From an uncultured Opitutia bacterium (lineage in GTDB: Bacteria; Verrucomicrobiota; Verrucomicrobiia; Opitutales; UBA953), in contig CAIKRN010000106.1 in NCBI GenBank assembly GCA_903829855.1, forward strand, positions 1 through 5,261: a DNA stretch of 5,261 nt, in the 5' to 3' direction. This document shows positions 5,076 through 5,261 of the stretch, in pieces (within the stretch, counting starts at the first letter, position 1; the number at the start of each line of letters is the position of its first letter). The notes under the pieces are model-generated. The model saw only the letters and a program-made list of their open reading frames with translations, ran no database searches and was not told the origin of the DNA. A program made the translations under genes and the position numbers.

Positions 5076-5204
5076 GCCTGTTCGCCCATGCGGGCTCACC
5101 GAACCCGTGTTCTCATCCCTTCGGCAGGATGTATCGGCCCCGTGTCATCGATACTCGTGTCCACGTGCCCCCTAGAAATATATCCTGGCGGAGGGGAAGG
5201 GATT
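5075..5204 (-). repeat. tRNA-trailer tandem repeat, tRNA-proximal copy
   Basis: This copy joins directly to the real tRNA: 5186-5204 is the tRNA 3' end and 5075-5185 is its immediate downstream flank on the minus strand. The same stems as in the other copy can form, with sequence changes: GTATCG/CGATAC (5131-5154), CATCC/GGATG (5114-5131, a different pairing from the distal copy), GAAC/GTTC (5101-5112) and GCCC/GGGC. The period to the other copy is 171 bp at one end and 172 bp at the other. Confidence 0.9.
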
Positions 5205-5261
5205 CGAACCCCCGGAACCTTGCGGTTCATCTGATTTCGAATCAGACGCAATCGACCACTC
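5186..5261 (-). tRNA. tRNA-Ser(CGA), 5' end cut off by the window
   Basis: Read on the minus strand the 3' end is CCA (5188-5186), then discriminator G and 3' acceptor strand CCCCTCC. The T-arm is GGGGG-TTCGAAT-CCCTT, with two G-U pairs. The long variable arm GAACC-GCAA-GGTTC (5215-5228) is the mark of a class II tRNA. The anticodon stem is TCTGA/TCAGA with loop TTCGAAA (5235-5241), giving anticodon CGA, which reads the serine codon UCG. The D-loop part GAGTGGTCGATTG is at the edge. About a dozen bases (5' acceptor strand and start of the D-arm) are missing. CCA is encoded in the gene. The tRNA converges on the Sel1-repeat gene and is followed by the tandem trailer repeats. Confidence 0.95.

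Noticed and set aside
4904..5204. CRISPR-like array
   Set aside because: Only two units of about 130 bp with one 42-bp spacer; the units are far too long, include a tRNA end, and no cas gene is present.
4995..5234. Plus-strand 79-codon open frame ending in GGGEGIRTPGTLRFI
   Set aside because: The GIRTPG-type ending is the known artefact of translating the reverse strand of a tRNA gene; the frame lies entirely on the repeats and antisense to tRNA-Ser.

Overview
The window is GC-rich bacterial DNA. It reads as five plus-strand protein genes followed by a minus-strand tRNA gene that runs off the right edge. The gene content fits the Planctomycetota/Verrucomicrobiota/Lentisphaerota group: a secreted-type sulfatase with a Gly-Lys tail, a SASA-family (sialate O-acetylesterase-like) esterase of the long form common in those phyla, a twin-arginine-signal protein, and a secreted Sel1-repeat protein. 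This placement is inferred from protein style; no phylogenetic marker is present.

Layout. Positions 2-787 are the C-terminal part of a sulfatase whose N-terminus, including the formylglycine site, lies outside the window. Positions 883-1326 encode a small cytoplasmic protein resembling the YbjN / type III chaperone-like fold. Positions 1415-2221 encode an unrecognised protein with a Tat-type signal, preceded by a consensus-like promoter that would give an almost leaderless mRNA. Thirty bases later, 2252-3439 encodes an exported SASA-domain esterase, probably in the same transcript. A 104-bp intergenic region (3440-3543) holds hairpins, two palindromes and a promoter. Gene 3544-4893 encodes an exported protein with a DnaJ-like CxxCxGxG zinc-finger pair and Sel1 repeats. 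Positions 4894-5185 hold no protein gene.

The right end is the most unusual part. A tRNA-Ser(CGA) gene lies on the minus strand (5186-5261, 5' end cut off). Its last 19 nt plus about 110 bp of downstream flank are duplicated in tandem (4904-5032 and 5075-5204, roughly 88-90% identical by eye, period 171-172 bp). Several differences between the copies preserve stem-loops, so the trailer of the tRNA transcript may be a structured RNA. The layout recalls the E. coli tyrT distal repeats (about 178 bp, each starting with 19 bp of the tRNA 3' end).

The sulfatase and SASA esterase together suggest removal of sulfate and acetyl groups from environmental polysaccharides. The genes between and after them have no firm functional link to that activity. 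Lack of good Shine-Dalgarno sequences and -10 boxes placed just before start codons suggest that leaderless translation may be used here.
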